Shown: positions 43,081-56,216, numbered from the stretch's first letter. The stretch: DNA of 64,000 bases from Luzula sylvatica (GCA_946800325.1 OX326956.1:75899087-75963086); one strand, 5' to 3'. Numbers and translations are program-made. Notes: generated by a model not told the origin, from the letters alone.

Positions 43081-45200
43081 AGGAACCATTGATTTGAAAA
43101 CGGTAGAAAACCATAAATCTTACATGTACCAGTGAGTACTAATTAACCGGTAGATACCAGTGTTAAGTGATACCGAAATCCAAACTGACCATGTACCAGT
43201 CACTTATAGATACGAGTAGAATCATAATAGCAAAAAGTAAAAGCAACACGAGAGAAAAGTAAACTACTTGTATGATCTTGCGACGACCAAAGTAGTTTTT
43301 GAACTCCTCGATATTTAGATTCATTCAATTCATAGCATCGCTTGGTGAGCTTTAATGTTCGATTTTATTTTATAGAAAATAATAAAAAAATAATAATAAA
43401 TAATGATTTTTGTAATAATGTAAAAAATAATCTTTAATATTTGAAGGAAGAGATCATGTTTGAACATTAATAAACGATAGCAAAAAGATTTATAAAAGAA
43501 CAAATTGTATAAGTTATGTGTGTCCAAAAAATTTAAAACAACTTTTCATATTCCATGTCCTATGAATATTGCATCCAACATCAATACGGTTTTGATTAAA
43601 AAAAAATAACATGGCTTGAAGAGATAGTTTAAAAGTTTTTTTAATATTATGATATTATATTGTAAAATATTATTTATCCATTAGTTTATATAATAAATTC
43701 TACTATAAATAAATTGTGAGGGTATTTTGAGCCAAAAAAATGTTAATTTGGATGGAAAGTTGAAAATAACATTAGTAGGGGTTTTTGAAGAATTAAACTC
43801 AATTCATAGGAGATTTTTCGAATAATTTAAAAGTTAGAGGTTTTTTGATAAATCCAAAAAAAGTTAGGTTTTTTTTGAGGAATTCTTTTTTTTTTGTATT
43901 GTTAAAAGCAAACATATGAATTAAATTTGAAGTTTGACGAAATAATTTGTAGTGATAGAATCCATTTAACTTATTATATAATGGAAGAAATGGGTTCTTA
44001 TAACATATACCAGTACTAAATTTATTGAAAAAAATTGGAGTAATGAGAAAACAAATGTGATATGCACCTCACATAAAAATTACGCACACAATCTTGCAAG
44101 ATGGTGTGAAATATTGTCACTGGTTATTGGTTAAAAGAAAAAAAGTTATTTTTGTGAGGTGCGTGATAATAAAATGGTTATCTGTGTGTGGTGCATGAAA
44201 TTTATGTATTTATTAAGTATTATTTATATCACTATCATTTTGAACCTGATGAGAAAAAAATGATTTGTATTGCAAATACATATTACATATTTTTTTTTTA
44301 TTGAAAACATTATAAAAATGACAATGTCAATTGTCATGTCATGAATGATAATTTTGATAGTGAGCATAAATATATTTTTTCTCCAATTTCTCGGGGCATT
44401 TGCTCATTGTCAAGTGAATTAAATGACAATGTCATGTGATGTCATGTGTGTTAGTGAGCATAAATATATCCAAAACTATTTATTATGTAAATATGACAAC
44501 GAAAGAACTATCTAATTTATAAAAATTTAAAATGATAATTTTGATACTTTGTAGTTATGAAAAGATCCTATTCAAATTGCACTCCTACTTGCAATGATTT
44601 TTTTTATGAAAAGAAATACGGAACGTGTTCCTAATGAATTCAGACTCAAGTTTAAAAAAGCCCACTCAACTAAGAAAAAGTTCTTTCGGGCCTCGAGTAA
44701 AATCATGAGATTATTAAGCTTATACAATCTTCCTATTATTCAAAAGTCTTTTTTGGTTCAGCTTTTCTGTCCTTAAAAAAGAGGATAAGTTATAGCAAAG
44801 GATTTTTTTTTTCCTTTTTCTTGTTTCACGTTAATGTGTGTTTTTGGCGTGAAATGCCACACACCATTTGTTTTGCAAAAATTAATATTGTGTGACTAAA
44901 AGTGTAAACACATGTAAATATATATGTCATCAAGGAACGGTCAAAAATTGGTATAATCTTCTAATATCTTATAATTGCATCTATTGCAGAAATATATGCG
45001 AAAAATATATTTGCTTGTTGTGATATTCTTAGGCATATTAAAACTTTTCAATTTTGTAATAGTCATATATGTTCAAAGAAAACGAATTTTGGATGATAAG
45101 ATGTGAAAAATTGAGAAATTGGAGAAAATTGGAAAAATATGAGTACATGATGATCATTTAGAAACAAATTGTTATAAATATAATATATTGATGTCAAGCA
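43080..45200. repeat. Dispersed repeat, copy 3
   Basis: Collinear with copy 1 over most of its length: 43255-43330 matches 35225-35300, 43930-44280 matches 35985-36330, 44470-44780 matches 36430-36680, and 44830-45190 matches 36780-37100. Divergence is considerable, with many small indels. A 'gacaatgtcatgtgatgtcatgtg' stretch near 44320-44450 is locally duplicated. Confidence 0.7.
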
Positions 45201-46680
45201 GTAAATCTTGAAGAGATTGAGGCATTAATTATAGGATATTATTTTTTTGTATTGTAGCGTTTTATATGTTTAATTAAAATGATAACCAGTACATATTAGC
45301 TGTTAACTTAATACATAATTAATATTCATTCGAATTCATAAATTTGAATAAATTTTAATGAATATTTAATTATATATCTTAATTATCACGATAATTAAAC
45401 GTAATAACTAAATAATGGAGAATTCGGTGGGTACATTTCGGAGGAGGTATGAACAAATTTAATATTAAAAACATCACAAATATTTGGAAAAAGACGGGGA
45501 ATGATACCCCGCCTGGCGAGGAACCAAACTTCGTTTTTTCTAAAATTATGCAAAATGTGTTAATTATCTTTTGTTTGTACTAATTATGCAAGTAATAAAA
45601 AGCGGACAATCATTCTCCGTCAGGCTGGCTATCATTATGCGCAAAAGACATTTTTCAAATATTGTTCCATGGATGGTTATTTCCTAAATAAACTTTAAAA
45701 AATTGGTTATATATAAAAAAATTCCGCATTTTAACATACAAAATTATGAAAATACGATTTTTTTTTAATTGGTCCATTTCTCTGCTGATTTTGCAGCCTT
45801 TTTTAAATAGGAAGAATTATTTTTTGTTTTATTTTAGCTTGGAGAGAGACAATATGCAGAATAAAGGAAATCAGATTTCACAAAAAAATTTCCTATTTTA
45901 CGAGAAAATCAGAAAATATAAAATCATTTTGTTACAAATTTGCATATTTTTATACAATCCTAATATGGTATCAAAAATTGCTTTTCTTTCCGATTCCGTT
46001 TTCTTCTCAACCATAATTTTTTTACAAATAATAAGGGAAAATATTAATAAATGACAAGAATCATACAATATTATTAACTATTTAAGTAACTATAATAAGT
46101 AAAGAAAAAAACCATAGTTGTTCAGTTCGTTATAATGCACGTATAATTTACGAATAATTGCGTATTTTAAATAGTAAATGTATTGATGTTCCAGCACTTA
46201 ACAAGATTAATGATTCGCGTATTTATATTTTTTTGTAAAAAACATGAATAATACACGTGTTGCCTTATAATACGTTTTTAGAAGAAGAAAAATATAATTT
46301 TTTTAAATAAATAAAGAACTTAAATTTCAAAAAATGATTAAGACAAACAAAATATCAATAATAATATATAAATTTATGATTTTGAACTAAATAAATATAT
46401 TTTTGAAAGATTTACGGATAAAAAAAAATGTATATTCATATATACTTGTATATACCGAATTGTTGTATATGTATTATGTAAAATAAACATAATTACGAAT
46501 AGCCGAATTGACGAATTATTAGTGTATTATATTTTATTTAATCGAATATTTGACTGGTTTGAAAAACGTTTGATTGGAATTTTGCACGAATGTATTACGT
46601 ATCGTATTATTCGCGTATCACGAATGACTAATTTCGAAAAAAAACATGTTTGGCAATATATTTTCATTTAATAACTGCTC
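45200..46680. other. AT-rich non-coding sequence left of the Helitron array
   Basis: A 102-codon frame at 45746-46054 is low-complexity Phe/Ile/Lys-rich and not supported. At 46130-46660 there are scattered 'cgtat' and 'acgaata' words. No gene seen. Confidence 0.45.
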
Positions 46681-46681
46681 C

Positions 46682-46764
46682 TTCCTTATTTGGGCCTGCT
46701 TCAGACGATTTTTTTGCAATTCAGCCCTATAATTCTCAAATTTAATGAAGACAAATATATCAAA
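46682..46764. repeat. Short repeat flanking the Helitron array (left copy)
   Basis: 'gggcctg..caattcagccc.ataattctcaaatttaatgaa' here recurs at 62,313-62,385, with a weaker copy at 62,240-62,300, on the other side of the array. Confidence 0.7.
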
Positions 46765-46774
46765 CTAGCTTTGA

Positions 46775-46794
46775 CCCGCGCGCATTCGCGCGGG
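46775..46794 (-). other. Helitron 3' terminal hairpin, copy A
   Basis: A perfect 8-bp stem with a 4-nt loop, 6 nt before the terminal CTAG. This is the termination structure of rolling-circle transposition. Confidence 0.95.
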
Positions 46795-47335
46795 AGTTCC
46801 CCGAGGATTCTCGAGTTTGAGACTAATTTTTTTTATATTAATTTTTAATTTTTTTTTTGTATTTTTGGGTATTTTATTTCTTATTTTTAATGTTGCAAAT
46901 CAGTATAATTTCTTGAATGTAAATAAAAATATCATATATGCTGGTTGCGCAGATAACATCAACAAATTATGAATATATATCGAATGTAACGTATAGAAAT
47001 AAAATAAACAAATTATAAGTATTTCATAACAAAGAAACAAACAACAATATATGAATTTTAATAATAAAAGAAACAAAAAAAATTACAACAATATAAAGTT
47101 ATAATTAATTAAATAATTAAAATTTACACAATTAAATATATCCAAACTTTTCATTTAATAATAAAATATGCAAGTATTATATGTTTTGCCTCAGTAAATC
47201 ATGATATGTATAAATTTTACAATAAGTACTATTTGAATCATTCAAGAGCCGGCTTTCTTGAACAATTCAAATAATCCTTGTTGCAGAATGTGTTTATTTA
47301 TTATACATCATCGGCAAAATCGAGACGGCAATGAT

Positions 47336-47338
47336 GAC

Positions 47339-47369
<31 letters not shown>

Positions 47370-47371
47370 GT

Positions 47372-47418
<47 letters not shown>

Positions 47419-47430
47419 ATGATATGACGG

Positions 47431-47468
<38 letters not shown>

Positions 47469-47470
47469 GT
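47336..47470. repeat. (GAT)n microsatellite in Helitron A
   Basis: About 40 GAT/ATG units interrupted by 'ggtatg' and 'atatgatatgacgg'. The poly-His and poly-Ile frames read from it are artefacts. Confidence 0.95.
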
Positions 47471-48429
47471 GATCATTTTTGTATTTGTAGTTACTTAGTA
47501 TTGGTATTTGTGCTTTTGCTTTTGTTTTGCATTTGGTATTTGTTTTGTAGTATTCATGAGTCGTAATTCGCAAACATATTCTTATTCAAATTCATCTCGG
47601 TATTTTGCATTTGTAGATGTATTCGTGTTTCATAATTTGTATTCAAGAATTCTTGTTGTTCCTGCTATTGTGTTGTTTTATTTTCTTAATTTGCCCGGAG
47701 TTGTCAAATATGTATGGTTATTTCGTCATCAATTACGTACATGATTAAATTCAGAGTTGCTAAATTTGTATAGTTATTTCGCGACAAAATATCTAAATGA
47801 ACATTATGACTCGAGGGTAAACTTATATGCATTTTAATTTTCATGAACAACGAATGATTCGATAACTTTCAATAAAAACAAACAGAGCCATGCACTATAA
47901 CGTATAGGTTCGTTTATTCAAGAAAATTTTCCATACTTGTATTCATGTTTTGCACATCGTATTTCCATTATGCAATGACTTATTTTTTACTTAATCTGCG
48001 AATCATTATTACACGTACTCGTGATTGAATCTTGTATTCGTGTTTTTATTCTTATCCTAGTTTTTTATTCATATTCTTATGTTGTTTTTAGTTCATTGGC
48101 TCGCATTGGTATTTGTTTTTTTTTTATATTAGTATTTGGTGTTTCGTTTTTCGTAATTTGTATTTCGTATTTGCAATTTGTTTGTCTTAATAGTCTTCTT
48201 TGTTGTTTCTCATGTTCATTCAGAAATTATCAACAAAATAATTATTTCAAAGTTTTGAAAAATTTGTGCCTTACAATTCATGTTGAATTACATGTCTCTA
48301 AAGTACATATTGATTATGTTTTGCAAATTTCATGTGAGGATCTTCGATATTTCAAACTTAACGTATTTGTCAATATGTTTGTCTTAGAGGTTGGTCTTTA
48401 AGTACACACAGAAAACAAAAAATACTTAT

Positions 48430-49380
48430 GTCAACCAGAAAGTTAATCATTGTTTTTTGGCAAGAAAGAAAACAATAATGTTTTTGCATTTTATTGGGTT
48501 CATGTATTTTTTTTTCGTGCATTGAATCATTTGACTCCAGGTGTTTTTTTAATTTCTGAAAATTCAATGAATATCTAATAAACAATTCATTAAATATTAC
48601 AAAAGATCAAGAGAAATAACTTTTTTTTGTATGTTTTTTCATGTATTGAATTACTCTGTTTTTTCACCTCTTAATTTCTTTTTCTTTTCCGGCGTTGACT
48701 ATTCAATACAAATTTTCAAAGAATCTTGTCACTGAACCATTAATGATAGAATTGCATTTTTGTTATTTCGCTTGTATCTGTCCATGATTTGTCTCGAGTT
48801 ATTTGTATAAAATTTGTTATTTGGCTTGAAGTTGATCATTGTTCTTTGGCAAGAAAGGAAACAATACTGTTTTTGCATTTTTTTGGGTTCATGTATGTTT
48901 TTTTTTCGCGCATTGAATCATTTGAGTCGAGTTTTTTTTTTTTTTTTAAATTCAATGAATATCTAATAAACAATTCATTAAATATTACAAAAGATCAAGA
49001 GAAATAACTTTTTTTTGTATGTTTTTTCGTGTATTGAATTATTTTGTTTTTTCACCTCTTAATTTTTTTTCCTTTTCTTCAACGCAGCATTGACTATTCA
49101 GTACGAATTTTCAAAGAATCTCGTCATTGAACCATTAATGATAGAATTGCATTTTTGTTATTTCGCTTGTATATGTCCATGATTTTTCTCGAGTTATTTG
49201 TATAAAATTTGTTATTTGGCTTGAATTATTTTGTTTTTTCACCTCTTAATTTTTTTTTCTTTTCTTCAACGGAGCGTTGATTATTCAATACGAATTTTCA
49301 AAGAATCACGTCACTGAACCATTAATGATAGAATTGCATTTTTTCGTGCACTTTTCTTCAACGGAGCATTGATTATTCGT
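48430..49380. repeat. ~390-bp tandem duplication in Helitron A (two full and one partial unit)
   Basis: 'gatcattgttctttggcaagaaagg', 'ttcatgtat', 'aatatctaataaacaattcattaaatatt' and 'accattaatgatagaattgcattttt' occur first at 48440-48830, again at 48832-49225, and partly at 49205-49345. Confidence 0.85.
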
Positions 49381-49384
49381 AGTA

Positions 49385-50190
49385 TTTCATTTGTGACTTA
49401 TTATGGTGATCATATTCATATTCATTGTAATATTAATTTTTTTGTTTTGTAATTTTTTACACATTTTATTCATCGATGTTGATTTTTATTTTTGTATTTG
49501 GCTCTTTTGTTTCATGATTACATGGCAACACAACAATTAAATAAGAACGATTGTTACATGTCTTGATTATTACAAAATTGATATCAGTACGAAAAATATT
49601 CAGTCAATTTGTTCTTTTACTATGAAACTGGAGATAACAGCTTGTATCGTCGTGAGAGAATAAATAAATCTTTGCAGAATTGTTTATTTCTTATACATTT
49701 TTCTTATACAAAATTGTCTTTTTGGCAGGATTTTACTATGAAACTGGAGTCATCTGGATTGTTTTTCATGCGGATTGGTTTTTCATGCGAATTGTTTTTC
49801 ATGTGACTATTTTTTCATGCGAATTATTTTTTTCCGCTCAAGTTTCTTTTTGCAAGTATATACATTCATTATTACAATTATCACGACAATCATGATTGAT
49901 GATATGATGATGATAACATGATTATGATAATATGATTACGATATGATGATATGATGATGTGATGATTATGATATGATGCTATGATGATAATGTGATGATT
50001 ATGATATGATGATGCATAAATAAAAAATTAAATAAAAAAACAATTAACTTTGTAGAAATAACCGAAACAAATAAATTAAAAAATGACAAATATATTCATA
50101 AATGAATTCAATAATAACTAAATTAAGGTTAATTGAGATGAGAGAAAACCTGTAGTAACATCGAATCGAATCTCCTTGGAAATCTAACAA
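49385..50190. other. Helitron A interior, low-complexity
   Basis: Contains 'catgcgaattgtttttcatgtg' repeats at 49765-49830 and 'gatatgatgatg' microsatellite-like sequence at 49890-50010. Nothing coding. Confidence 0.55.
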
Positions 50191-50900
50191 TACCAAATAT
50201 AAGTGAGTAATTATAAGATACTAAAATAAATTACAATGAAAAAAGAAATTACCAAAATACCCCTTGTCTAAAGCTGGAAAAATCCGTGGTGCGAAACGTA
50301 ACACATCCATTGATTTTGTCAGAATATAATCCCCAAAAACCTGAAATAAATTACAATGAAAAAAGAAATTACCAAATATAAGTGAGTAATTATAAAATAC
50401 TAAAATAAATAACAATGAAAAAAGAAATTACCAAAATACCCCTCGACTAAAGCTGGAGAAATCCGTGCTGCGAAACGTAACACATCCATCGATTTTGTCA
50501 GAATATAATCCCCAAAAACCTGAAATAAATTACAATGAAAAAAGAAATTAGCAAATATAAGTGAGTAATTATAAAATACTAAAATAAATTACAATAAAAA
50601 AAGAAATTACCAAAATACCCCTCGACTAAAGCTGGAGAAATCCGTGCTGCGAAACATAACACATGCATCGATTTCGTCATAATATAATCCCCAAAAAGCT
50701 GAAATAAATTACAATGAAAAAAGAAATTACCAAATATAAGTGAGTAATTATAAAATACTAAAATAAATTACAATGAAAAAAGAAATTACCAAAATACCCC
50801 TCGACTAAAGCTGGAGAAATTCGTGCTGGGAAACGTAACACATCCATCGATTCGGCATGATAAGCATTGGATCTAGGCGCCCGTAGCGCTACTGTCCAGA
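50190..50900 (-). repeat. Four tandem copies of an exon-like unit (period ~180 bp)
   Basis: On the minus strand each unit has an intron-like AT-rich part ending in 'tttatttcag', then about 80 bp reading VFGDYILTKSMDVLRFA then ARISPALVEG, then 'gtattttggtaatttc'. Units lie at 50261-50340, 50443-50520, 50624-50701 and, with a different upstream half (WKVHVWTVALRAPRSN), at 50801-50922. The reading frame and AG/GT borders are kept in all copies. The protein is not recognised. The tandem copies are a duplication of one exon with its intron inside a Helitron. Confidence 0.75.
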
Positions 50901-51159
50901 CATGCACTTTCCACTGAAATGAAATATTACATTTTAGTCCCTGTATTTCTGAAAATTAAGTTTTGACCCCAATGATACACAGAGGGACTAAAATGTAAAA
51001 TTACCGCAAGGATTTCTTAATCTATGCCATTTGGTTATTGACTGGTATGGGACAGGGGTAAATGGTACCACTCGAATTATTTTTGAATAAAGAATAAAAT
51101 TATAATTTAGTTTATTTACTATGGAAAGAAAAATAAAACGAAATGATTTAAATTAAATT

Positions 51160-51580
51160 ACCTCCACACTTGACAGAAGTTCGCTGTTCGGGTGGATCTT
51201 CGAAATTCCCTACAAAATATTCATTAATTAAAATTGAAAATTATAAAAAATATTAAGAAGTTAGGGTTTTACCTGGTTGGCCCAGTCAGGTTTCTCGATT
51301 ACATCTGGGTCATGATTACTTATGGAAAAAAGATTACTTATGGAAAAAAAAATTATTCGAAATATACATAAGTAATAATTACTTATGGAAAAAAGATTTA
51401 TTCGAAATCCTTACTATCTGGTCCACCGAGTTGAGTAATGGCATCGACAAAATGATCATCAGGATCCGAGCCTTTGTTTTCTGCTGCCACCTTGATCGAT
51501 TGGATTATTTACGTTCGACCCCCCCAAAACTCCCATATTTCTGAGCTGGTCCCTGCCTTGACCACTTTGAAAAATGTAAG
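51160..51580 (-). pseudogene. Exon-like pieces upstream of the duplicated exon
   Basis: In minus-strand order: FQSGQGRDQL (about 51578-51540), IKVAAENKGSDPDDHFVDA then ITQLGGPDSK (about 51510-51415), DPDVIEKPDWANQ (about 51313-51272) and GNFEDPPEQRTSVKCGG (about 51218-51168). The intervening AT-rich gaps have GT/AG borders. Together with the 50.2-50.9 kb units they look like consecutive exons of one captured gene. I cannot name the family; acidic, non-transposon composition. Confidence 0.45.
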
Positions 51581-52199
51581 GCGTTGTATCTAACCAAACG
51601 AAAATTGTGTAATATAGTATTTTACTTATCGCAAAAAAAATTGAGCAATTTTTCCTATCTTACTTATAAGATTTGTGATGTGACCAAAAGTTGAGTTCAC
51701 TGCAATTAACCTCTATTTTTTGTGATATAACATTTCCTTTTTGCAAAGAATCCCCCGAAATCGACAGAATTGAAACCCTAAAAAATGAAATAATTAGAAT
51801 TGATCCAAAAATGTAATTAATAATCAATTAACCTTCCAAAAAAATGTTATTTCTGCCTGAATAAAAGGCAACACATTTGAAATTTTTGTGAAATCAATTA
51901 GAGAGATCAAAAGGGGGTAATTTGCAAAAAAAAAAAAAAAAAAACAAAAACAAAAACAAAAACTGGTATTCAAGTGGTAATTGAAAACTTCCCTCAACGG
52001 TTAACACAATTAAAAAATCTTGTAATTAATCTATTCTGTCAAGTAATTTATTTATTTATTTTGCAAAAAAGCCACTGAATCCATGGCAATTTGCAATGAA
52101 ATATCGAGCAGCGCTCAAATTGAAATCAATCAAATAGGCTCGAAATAGAACTCAAAATCATTCAATCACCAAAAATCTTAGAAAAATTACACAAAATAC

Positions 52200-52420
52200 T
52201 TAAAAAAATGGAAATTACCACGAATAGATATGTCCACCACCATGGGTTCAGATCTCCTCGATGGCGCGTGGTTGTTTAACCGGCAGCCATCTGTGCATCG
52301 CTTTGTGTCTTCCGAGCATCTTACGGGGAAAAATACATCAAAGGGCATCTTCCGAGCATCTGTGTATTGCTTTTTCTGCCGCGGAGTGCTTTCACTGAAA
52401 ATAGATATAAGAGTGAACTA
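52200..52420 (-). other. Further exon-like piece in Helitron A
   Basis: The minus strand reads CSEDTKRCTDGCRLNNHAPS and ends at MVVDISIR before 'gtaatttcc'. 'agatgctcggaag' is duplicated within it. No recognised domain. Confidence 0.3.
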
Positions 52421-53279
52421 AAAACACAAATTTTTTAAACCCCAAATAATTACTAAAAAAGAATAATAATACACAAATTAGTCGAATAATTTTAGTTATG
52501 AAAAGAAATAAAGCAAGAAAAGTTCGAAATGAAAAAAGGAGATAAAGAAAGAAAGAAAAAAGTACCTCGGCACATTGCAACGAAAAGGCCTCGATGAATA
52601 GTCAATGGTTTGATCCTAAAATCTGAAATTACATAGTCCGTACCGATCAATGAAACCTGAAACGTACCATCCGCGTCATTTGCTATTTTCCCTTTTCGTG
52701 AATTTCCTTTTCCTTTCGAAGCTTAATCGCACACAACAAATACACATCTGAACTGCAATTCCAATTCTGGAAAAAAAAAAGACAAAAAAAATTCAGAATC
52801 TTCGTCGCATTGTTGGTACTGAAGATTCGCCGCTTTTTCTCTGCATGCACCACAGGTAATTTTACTCCATCTAAAATCAAAATTCAGAATTGAAGAGTTA
52901 TTTTAGAAGCACGAATTCCCGTTTTTAAATTTTTCTTAAAACCCAAACAAATCAATCCCAAATCCAAACAAAGCAACACAAATTGGTACATATAAAGTAC
53001 TTTACAAAATTAATGAAGGAAAATCAACCTTTTCGGCGATTCAAGGATATGAGTTGGGAGTTTCCATGGCAGTAGACCGAATGCGATTGAAGTTGCTCTT
53101 CGATTTAGGCGATTCGTCCCAAATTCATCCCAAATTCACGGCAGCGGACAGAAATATAAAAAACTGTAAATCAATCAACGAAAATCAACACTTAAACTTC
53201 TGTATCGGTGCAAATTGATCCAAAACGAAAGCAAAAAACTCTAAAAAAAACAATAAACTGACCTTGTCAGATTTTACTT

Positions 53280-53760
53280 TTGTCATGGCTTTCACCTGAC
53301 GGGTTGCCACGGTATCTTGTTTCCGTAATAGGTAAGGTTTAGCTTCTTTTATTGCCAACGCAAATGAGAAGCAAGAAGGTGCACTACATCATCGCCGCAG
53401 CAGCCGGCGTAGTCCTGGTTCATGGCGGCGACGATTTCGCTCTCATATTCGCCCAAAATCGCCGGCTAGGGTTTCGCGAGTTCGTCGCGCAGCTAGAGTT
53501 CTGCGAGTTCTTCGTCAAGCAGCTAGGACTCCACAATTTCTTCGTCGCCCACGCTGGTTTGGGGCCGTTCTTTGTTTCCCGCAAGAGCTCGCGAAAAAAA
53601 CTGATCCTTTTCGCTTGATCGCTTCTCAGTGTTAGGGTTAGGGTTAGGGTTTTGGGTGATCGGTGGAGAATGAGGAGAATGAGGAGAGAGGGAAAGAAGG
53701 GAACTATATGTGTTATTTAACACAGCCCAAGCCCAATTTCAACATAGAAGTGACGTGGAG
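53280..53760 (-). other. 5' leader-like end of Helitron A
   Basis: This is the only GC-rich part of the copy, with CGCCG-type codons and an 'accctaaccctaaccctaac' run at 53630-53650. Equivalent GC-richer ends occur at 58030-58460 and 61760-62100. In all three, 'gacgtggag' lies within about 60 bp of the element boundary. It may include a captured promoter. Confidence 0.45.
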
Positions 53761-54355
53761 CTCTGTAAAGAGAGGAATTTATTCAGAAATATATATAACT
53801 AGTTTTTATCCGCGCGCATTCGCGCGGGAGTTCCGAGAGTATTCTTGAGTTTGAGACTATTTTTTATATATATTAATTTTAATTTATTTTTATTTTTTCT
53901 ATTTTCGTGGTATTTTATTTCGTACTTAATGTTGCAATTCAGTATAATTTCTCAAATGTAAAAAATATGTCATATATGCTAGTTGCGCGCATGATATCAA
54001 CAAATTATGAATATATAACGAAAGTAACATATAGGAATAATAAACAAAACATAAGTATTTCGTAACAAAGAAACAATAGATTAATTTTAATAATAAAAGA
54101 AATAAAATAATTACAACAATATAAAGTTCTAATTAATTGAATTATTAAAAAAATACACAATTAAATATATCCGAACTTTTTATTGAATAATAAAATATGC
54201 ATGTATGATATGTTTGCCTCAGCAAATCATGATATTTATAATTTTTACAGCAAGTACCGTTTGAATTGTTCAAGAACCGGCTTTCTTCAACAATTCAAAC
54301 AATTCTTATTGTAAAATTTGTCTATTTTTTATACATCATCGGCAAAATTGGTAGA

Positions 54356-54394
<39 letters not shown>

Positions 54395-54439
54395 TGATGG
54401 TGATGATGATATGATGGTGATGATGATGATGATGATGAT

Positions 54440-55690
54440 CGTTTTTGTATTCGTAGTCATGCTGTACATGTATTGGTGTTTTTACTCGTATTTGTATCTC
54501 ATATTTGTTTTTTTGTATTTTTGTATGTTGGATATCAATTTTCACAATATTCGCTTCATGCCTGCTAATTCATAATTCATAATCCGTGAATCATAATTTG
54601 CAAGCGTATTCTTATTCAAATTCGCATGATATTTGTAATTTATAATCACATTTGTGTTTCAAAAAATTTATTGGTATTTCGCATTTGTAGATGTACTCAT
54701 GTTTGATATGTATGCGTATTCTTATTCAATATAATCCGTGAAATATGTACATGAGTAAACTTAGAGATACTAAATTTATGAATCTTTCGTATTTTGTATT
54801 TGGGGTTTCGTATTTTGTCATTCGTAATTTGTAGTTCGTAATTCATAATCGTATTCTTGTTGGTATCAGTATTCGTTTTCGCATATTCGTATTCGTATTT
54901 CATATTTTTATCGTACATGTATTTCGTATTTCGTAATTCTTGATTCTTAATTTATTATTCGTAATTCGTATTTCATAGTTCGCATTGATTTTCATATTGG
55001 TAAAGGTATTGTTTTTCGTTTCCGTACTTGTATTTGTTTTTGTGTTTCGTATATTCGTGTTTCGTATTCGTATCGGTACACATATTTCTTCGTAATTCAT
55101 GATTCCTAATTTATTATTCCTAATTCGTATTTCGCATTTCGTATTTTTTTATTTCATAGTTCGCATTGGTTTTGATATTGGTAACAGTTTTTTTTTTCCT
55201 TTTCCATACTTGTATTTTTTTTGTGTTTAATATTTGTATTTCATATTTGTAATCATAATTCGTATTTCGTTATTTTATTCAAATGTGTATTTCGTATTTT
55301 TTTTCAAATGTGTGTTTGTATTTTGTTGTCTCATCCATGTCTGTGTATTGGAATGTGTATTTGTATGTTGTTGTCGTATTTGTTCTTGTTTTTCATATTT
55401 TTTATTTCATAGTTGCATATGTTTTGTATTTGCCTTAGTATTATTGTTGGTATTTGTATTTTTTTTTTATTCATATTTGGTTTTCATACTTGTATCTCCT
55501 ATTCATATTGTTGTGCTTATTCTATTGTTGTTCTTATATTCTCGTTGCCTATCCATAATTCATATTTTGTAATTAATAATTGACAATTTGTATTTTGTAT
55601 TTCATACTGGTTTTGCTATTGGTATTTTTTTTCGTATTCGAGTCGTATGTCGTGCTTTGCATTTCATATTTCGATTTCGTATTTGAAATT
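54440..55690. repeat. Long degenerate TTCGTATTT / TTTGTATTC array in Helitron B
   Basis: About 1.2 kb of imperfect 6-12 bp words: 'ttcgtattt', 'ttcgtaattc', 'tttgtattg'. The same composition is present in shorter form in copies A (47500-48200) and C (59400-59850). Open frames there (Phe/Val/Ile/Tyr-rich) are artefacts. Confidence 0.8.
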
Positions 55691-55699
55691 GGCAGCAAC

Positions 55700-56130
55700 A
55701 ACAAACGCTCAACAATAAAATCCAATCAACTTTACTTTGCTAGTGACGGAACATCCCAACATATGGCCTTTCATTTTGATGCTTAGAATCAACAACCAAT
55801 TAATGTATTTATTCCCAATTAAGCATTTGTATTGAACTGTTTCGCAATGAATAGTATTCTATTAAGACCAAAACAGTCATATTTTGATAGGTTATTTGCT
55901 CATAGTTCGAGGTATGAATATAGACACATCGAGATCAAAACAGTCATATTTTTTCGATCTATGTAAAGTACAACATATGGCGGTTTTTCGAACTATGTAA
56001 CATAGAACATATGGCTTTTACATGGAACTTTTTAGCAATTTAAGAAAGATGAACATGCCTTCTTGTGGATTGATGCATTCGAGCTATGTGAAGCAGAACA
56101 TATGGTTTTTATTGGGAGTTTTTTAGCAAC
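55700..56130. repeat. Degenerate ~60-bp repeats with 'catatggc' core
   Basis: Copies around 55750, 55975, 56000 and 56095 contain 'gaacatatgg' and 'ttttagcaa'. Confidence 0.5.
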
Positions 56131-56149
56131 TTATTGTTGATTGATGCAT

Positions 56150-56175
56150 ATGATATGATGACAATGATGATGCAC

Positions 56176-56216
<41 letters not shown>

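Larger units (their letters stand above)
46765..53798 (-). mobile_element. Non-autonomous Helitron, array copy A
   Basis: The minus strand ends in an 8-bp perfect hairpin (CCCGCGCG, loop AATG, CGCGCGGG; 46775-46794), then TCAAAG and CTAG (46765-46768), followed by T: the Helitron 3' end inserted between A and T. The terminal 650 bp are shared with copies B and C, including 'agagccggctttctt' and 'acatcatcggcaaaat'. The interior has a GAT microsatellite, degenerate TTCGTATTT DNA, three ~390-bp tandem units, an exon-like array and further exon-like pieces. No Rep/helicase frame is present. The 5' end abuts copy B and its exact TC terminus is not clear. Confidence 0.85.

Noticed and set aside
45746..46054. 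Small gene of 102 codons
   Set aside because: Phe/Ile/Lys-rich AT-driven frame with no motif and no similarity in context.
47294..47573. Frames with long poly-His, poly-Ile or poly-Ser
   Set aside because: They are the three readings of a GAT/ATG microsatellite (also at 54.36, 56.15 and 59.33 kb), not genes.
53626..53650. Interstitial telomere
   Set aside because: Only about three TTAGGG units, not the plant TTTAGGG array; such AACCCTA-type runs are common in plant gene leaders.
54440..55690. Membrane-protein genes (Phe/Val/Ile-rich frames)
   Set aside because: Composition follows degenerate TTCGTATTT repeats; no consistent frame or start, and the same occurs at 48.0 and 59.5 kb.
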